DNA of 8,372 bases from CAJBIL01 sp044359525 (GTDB taxonomy: Bacteria > Pseudomonadota > Gammaproteobacteria > Burkholderiales > Rhodocyclaceae), in NCBI GenBank assembly GCA_044359525.1, contig JBIKLY010000110.1:1-8372 (forward strand). Reading direction: 5' to 3'. The notes under the pieces were generated by a model, which searched no databases, was not told the DNA's origin, and saw nothing but the letters and a program-made list of their open reading frames with translations. Of the stretch, positions 6,359-8,372 are shown piece by piece. Made by a program: the position numbers and the translations under genes. Position 1 is the first letter of the stretch. Every line of letters begins with the position of its first letter.

Positions 6359-7526
6359 GCCGGTCGCAAGCATTGAAACGACAGACATTGCCATCATCGG
6401 CGCCGGCCCGGTCGGCATGACGCTGGCGCTGGCGCTCGCCGGCGGCCCGCAGCGCGTACTGCTCATCGACCGGCGGCCGCGCGGCGCCTGGGCCGGTGAC
6501 CCGCGCGCCCTGGCCCTGTCGCACGGCACGCGGCAACTGCTCGAACGGATCAAGGCCTGGAACAACACGGCCGGCACGCCGATCCACGACATCCACATCT
6601 CGCAACGCGGCGGCTTCGGCCGCACGCTGATCGAGCGCGAGGAATACGACCTTCCCGCGCTCGGCTACGTGATGCGCTACCGCGATTTGTCGTCAACGCT
6701 GGCGGCGGCGCTGGACGCCCGCATCGACGCCGCACAACTGCTCGACAATTGCCAGCTCGACGGCATTGAAACCGGCAGCGATGGCGCCATCATCACCTTC
6801 AGCCGCCACGGCGAGACCCGGCGCATTTCCGCCCGCCTGGTCGTGCACGCCGAAGGCACACCGGGCAGCGACCCGGCCATCGCCGTGCGCGACTATCACC
6901 AGCACGCCGTCATCGCCGAAGTCCGCCCAGAGCCGGGGCACGGCAACCGCGCCTGGGAGCGCTTCACACCTGACGGCCCGCTGGCACTGCTGCCGCTCGG
7001 CAAGGATTACTCGATCGTCTTCACCGTGCCGCCCGAAAAAGCCGCGCAACTGCTGCAACTCGACGACGACGCTTTTCTCGCGGCGCTGCGCGGCCAGTTC
7101 GGCCAGCGCCTCGACTTCGTCAGCACCGGCCCGCGCAGCAGCTTCCCGCTGGCCCTGCGCGTTCGCCGGCAACTCACGGCGCAGCGCCAGGTCTGGATCG
7201 GCAACTGCGCGCAAACCCTGCACCCGGTTTCCGGCCAGGGCTTCAACCTCGGCCTGCGCGACGCCTGGGAGCTCGCCGAGACCCTGCTTGCGCACAACAA
7301 TGGCGACGCCGGCGACCCGGCGCCGCTCGCCGCCTACGCACGCGGCCGCCGGCTCGATCGTGCCGGCAGCATGGGTTTCACCGACAGCATCGTGCGCCTC
7401 TTCTCGAACGATCTGGCGCCGCTGCGCCTTGCGCGCGGCCTCGGCCTGCTGGCCCTCGACCTCTACCCGCCGCTGCGCCGCTTCGTGGCCAAACGGATGA
7501 TCTGGGGTGCGCGCGCCTGGCCGTAG
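6351..7526 (+). CDS. ubiH: UbiH-type FAD monooxygenase of ubiquinone biosynthesis
   Basis: UbiH hydroxylates the ubiquinone ring (C1 in E. coli, on 2-polyprenyl-6-methoxyphenol) with FAD, NAD(P)H and O2, at the membrane-associated Ubi complex. The 391-residue protein opens with the FAD Rossmann motif GAGPVG (17-22), has VVHAEG (164-169) where the family often shows a GADG motif, AWERFTPDGPLALLPLG in the middle, and GNCAQTLHPVSGQGFNLGLRD from about 284. E. coli UbiH reads GNAAQTLHPIAGQGFNLG, so the GN in place of the usual GD argues for UbiH rather than UbiI or UbiF. The start is GTG at 6351, because no ATG occurs before the Rossmann motif. It overlaps the pepP stop by 8 bases, so it is probably translated by coupling. 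The end GARAWP is intact. Exact ring position in this organism is inferred. Confidence 0.9.
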   Translation: MTEPVASIETTDIAIIGAGPVGMTLALALAGGPQRVLLIDRRPRGAWAGDPRALALSHGTRQLLERIKAWNNTAGTPIHDIHISQRGGFGRTLIEREEYDLPALGYVMRYRDLSSTLAAALDARIDAAQLLDNCQLDGIETGSDGAIITFSRHGETRRISARLVVHAEGTPGSDPAIAVRDYHQHAVIAEVRPEPGHGNRAWERFTPDGPLALLPLGKDYSIVFTVPPEKAAQLLQLDDDAFLAALRGQFGQRLDFVSTGPRSSFPLALRVRRQLTAQRQVWIGNCAQTLHPVSGQGFNLGLRDAWELAETLLAHNNGDAGDPAPLAAYARGRRLDRAGSMGFTDSIVRLFSNDLAPLRLARGLGLLALDLYPPLRRFVAKRMIWGARAWP

Positions 7527-7540
7527 TGCCTGCAAAACCT

Positions 7541-7620
7541 GGTTGGAATCTGCGCCCCTTGCTCCGAGTACATACATGATGGATTAGTTGGAAATGATGC
7601 AATCGCAGATGACCCCAACC
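7541..7620. repeat. Large imperfect inverted repeat after ubiH
   Basis: GGTTGG (7541-7546) pairs with CCAACC (7615-7620), and ATCTGCG (7548-7554) pairs with CGCAGAT (7604-7610). That makes 13 collinear base pairs, a 1:4 internal loop and a 49-base terminal loop. GTTGGAA occurs again inside the loop (7587-7593). There is no T-tract. It could fold in RNA (a 3' end or leader structure) or be the edge of an inserted segment. Its function is unknown. Confidence 0.5.
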
Positions 7621-7661
7621 GAGGAGAACGTCCAAGTTTATGTGTCGCCCTCCTGAGACAG

Positions 7662-7697
7662 GATTGATATGAAACCACTTTTGATTTAATATCAACC
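7662..7697 (+). promoter_or_regulatory. Predicted promoter and operator of the toxin-antitoxin module
   Basis: TTGATA (7664-7669, -35) and TAATAT (7687-7692, -10) are 17 bases apart; TTTAAT (7685-7690) is an alternative -10. Three copies of TTGATWT overlie them: TTGATAT at 7664-7670, TTGATTT at 7681-7687, and ATATCAA (inverted) at 7689-7695. The last two form the palindrome TTGATTTAATATCAA, with half-sites one helical turn apart. The outer pair also forms an inverted repeat (GATTGATAT against ATATCAACC, one mismatch). Binding by the HTH antitoxin here would block RNA polymerase, the usual TA autoregulation. The predicted start falls at or within 2 bases of the toxin ATG. Confidence 0.55.
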
Positions 7698-7698
7698 A

Positions 7699-8028
7699 AT
7701 GAAACCCAACCACAAGCGCCCCTTCAGAAACTTCGTCAAAAAGGCCCATAAGCCTCTGCAGTTGGCGATCAGCGATGAAGTTGACGAGGTTTGCGAACGT
7801 CCATACGACGGCGAAGCCAAAGTCGGCGACCTACTTGGGTTCTACGTCTGGAAATTCAAATTCAACAGACAGGAATACCTTATTGCCTACCGGCCTCCCC
7901 CGAAGAAGGGTTCTGATTCCATCAGCGACCTGGAGATCGAATTCCTCGTGATCGATTTCTACAAAATTGGGGCACACGAGAATTTTTACGAAGACTTGAA
8001 GCGTTATATAAAAGAGGAACTGCCATGA
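7699..8028 (+). CDS. RelE/ParE-superfamily toxin of a type II TA-like module
   Basis: A 109-residue basic protein. The N-terminal helical part (FVKKAHKPLQLAISDEVDEVC, about 12-32) is followed by strands GFYVWKFKFNRQEYLIAYR (47-65) and then FLVIDFYKIGAHENFYEDLKRY (82-103). This is the helix-then-antiparallel-sheet pattern of RelE/ParE toxins, with R57, Y60, R65, Y88 and H93 as possible functional residues. RelE relatives cleave mRNA on the ribosome and ParE relatives poison gyrase; the sequence does not say which applies. The ATG is the only sensible start (in-frame TAA at 7687-7689, no other Met), yet it has no Shine-Dalgarno and lies at the predicted transcription start, so it may be leaderless. 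It overlaps the downstream HTH gene by ATGA. GC is below that of the ubiH operon, suggesting acquisition. The fold assignment is by pattern, not by search. Confidence 0.72.
   Translation: MKPNHKRPFRNFVKKAHKPLQLAISDEVDEVCERPYDGEAKVGDLLGFYVWKFKFNRQEYLIAYRPPPKKGSDSISDLEIEFLVIDFYKIGAHENFYEDLKRYIKEELP
8014..8019 (+). promoter_or_regulatory. Ribosome binding site of the antitoxin gene
   Basis: GAGGAA lies 5 bases before the ATG at 8025, inside the toxin 3' end. It is a fair Shine-Dalgarno, in contrast to none before the toxin, and would favour antitoxin synthesis from the shared mRNA. Confidence 0.65.
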
Positions 8029-8354
8029 ATTCTGGGATTGCTACCGCTGAAGAACTCTTTGCGGCGGTAAAGGAAATGCCGCCAATGGAACGTGTACGTT
8101 TCTTTACGCTACTTGGCGAAACCGTCTTCGAGAAGGATAACTTCTCCCACGCGGATGTATTCAAAGACATTCTGAGCGCAGAATTTACCGTCGAAGAGGC
8201 CGCTGAGTACTTAGAGGTTTCCGTCTCGACGTTCCGGCGTTACGTGCAGAGCAAAAAGATTGCGCCGGTCCATGTAGTTGGTCGCAACCAGTTCTTCTCA
8301 GCAGCAGACCTGAAATCGTTCAAGAAGTCTCTACGTGCAGTGAAGCGCCATTAA
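8025..8354 (+). CDS. Antitoxin-like protein with MerR/excisionase-type HTH
   Basis: A 109-residue protein. Residues about 54-104 (FTVEEAAEYLEVSVSTFRRY, then IAPVHVVGRNQFFSAADLKSF) match the winged helix-turn-helix of the MerR/excisionase group: a VEEAAEYL helix, the SVSTFRRYV recognition helix, and a short wing followed by a terminal helix starting at SAADL. Residues 1-50 (TAEELFAAVKEMPPMERVRFFTLLGE) look helical and acidic and probably contact the toxin. The start overlaps the toxin stop by 4 bases (ATGA). The likely role is to neutralise the upstream RelE/ParE-like protein and repress the pair by binding the TTGATWT boxes at 7664-7695. Toxin-first order is known for higBA, mqsRA and brnTA, but those use other antitoxin folds. 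An isolated excisionase or phage regulator is the alternative. The coupling to a toxin-like gene makes antitoxin more likely. Confidence 0.72.
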   Translation: MNSGIATAEELFAAVKEMPPMERVRFFTLLGETVFEKDNFSHADVFKDILSAEFTVEEAAEYLEVSVSTFRRYVQSKKIAPVHVVGRNQFFSAADLKSFKKSLRAVKRH

Positions 8355-8372
8355 CTCAAGCCAGCCACCCCC

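Larger units (their letters stand above)
7527..7698. other. Gap between ubiH and the toxin gene
   Basis: This 172-base stretch holds the inverted repeat at 7541-7620, a small hairpin TCCTG-AGA-CAGGA at 7651-7663 just upstream of the -35, and the TA promoter/operator. The ubiH frame stays open for 46 codons after its TAG (to TGA at 7665-7667), but this is not unusual for its length and I do not call a gene. No intrinsic terminator for the ubiH operon is visible. Confidence 0.6.

Noticed and set aside
5732..6625. 297-codon open frame on the minus strand opposite pepP/ubiH
   Set aside because: It lies opposite genes with complete motifs. High-GC coding DNA commonly leaves the antisense frame open, and the translation shows no recognisable domain.
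6693..7577. 294-codon open frame on the minus strand opposite ubiH
   Set aside because: It is antisense to ubiH, with Ala/Arg/Gly/Glu-rich translation and no motif; a by-product of ubiH codon use.
7541..7620. Integron attC site
   Set aside because: An attC begins with RYYYAAC and ends with GTTRRRY. Here the outer boxes are the other way round (GGTTGG then CCAACC), and no integrase or cassette array is visible.
7527..7667. 46 open codons in the ubiH frame after its TAG, as if ubiH were prematurely stopped
   Set aside because: UbiH already ends in the expected GARAWP, and an open run of this length is plausible by chance.
7527..7698. Intrinsic terminator for the amgK-ubiH operon
   Set aside because: No GC-rich hairpin followed by a T-run is present; the hairpins at 7541-7620 and 7651-7663 lack T-tracts.
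1..8372. CRISPR array, tRNA, rRNA or transposase
   Set aside because: No regularly spaced repeats, tRNA-like folds, rRNA segments or transposase motifs were seen on either strand.

Overview
The window is most likely chromosomal DNA of a betaproteobacterium, probably near the Rhodocyclales (Azonexus/Dechloromonas/Zoogloea type). I infer this from the style of the LptD, AmgK, MurU, PepP and UbiH proteins, the high GC of the core genes (39 of 60 bases in the sample 6001-6060) and the gene order. No database search was possible, so the taxonomic call is an inference.

Layout. (1) Positions 1-3230, minus strand: lptD, the outer-membrane LPS translocon, which runs off the left edge before its stop. 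It has a signal peptide, a very long Pro/Ala-rich extension carrying three copies of a short motif, the periplasmic OstA/LptA-like domain with an in-frame palindromic insert, and most of the beta-barrel. (2) Positions 3231-3336: a compact divergent promoter region in which both strands show an extended -10 (TGNTAAAAT) arranged head to head. (3) Positions 3337-7526, plus strand: amgK, murU, pepP, ubiH. They are spaced or overlapped by +8, -4 and -8 bases and look like one operon. AmgK and MurU recycle peptidoglycan MurNAc to UDP-MurNAc, PepP is a cytosolic Xaa-Pro aminopeptidase, and UbiH is an FAD monooxygenase of ubiquinone synthesis. The lptD|amgK-murU divergence is also known in Pseudomonas, and pepP-ubiH adjacency is known in E. 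coli. (4) Positions 7527-7698: a 172-base gap with a large imperfect inverted repeat, then a promoter/operator. (5) Positions 7699-8354, plus strand: a two-gene toxin-antitoxin-like module of two 109-residue proteins overlapping by ATGA. The first is a RelE/ParE-superfamily toxin and the second an antitoxin with a MerR/excisionase-type helix-turn-helix. The module has lower GC than the operon before it (21 of 60 bases in 7981-8040), which suggests it was acquired behind a housekeeping operon.

The core genes work on the cell envelope and respiration: LPS export, murein recycling, peptide turnover and quinone synthesis. The most unusual parts are the repeat-bearing LptD N-terminus, the palindrome inside the lptD coding sequence, the symmetric divergent promoter, and the toxin-first TA module. 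The toxin gene has no Shine-Dalgarno and sits directly at its own predicted transcription start, with operator-like TTGATWT boxes over the promoter.
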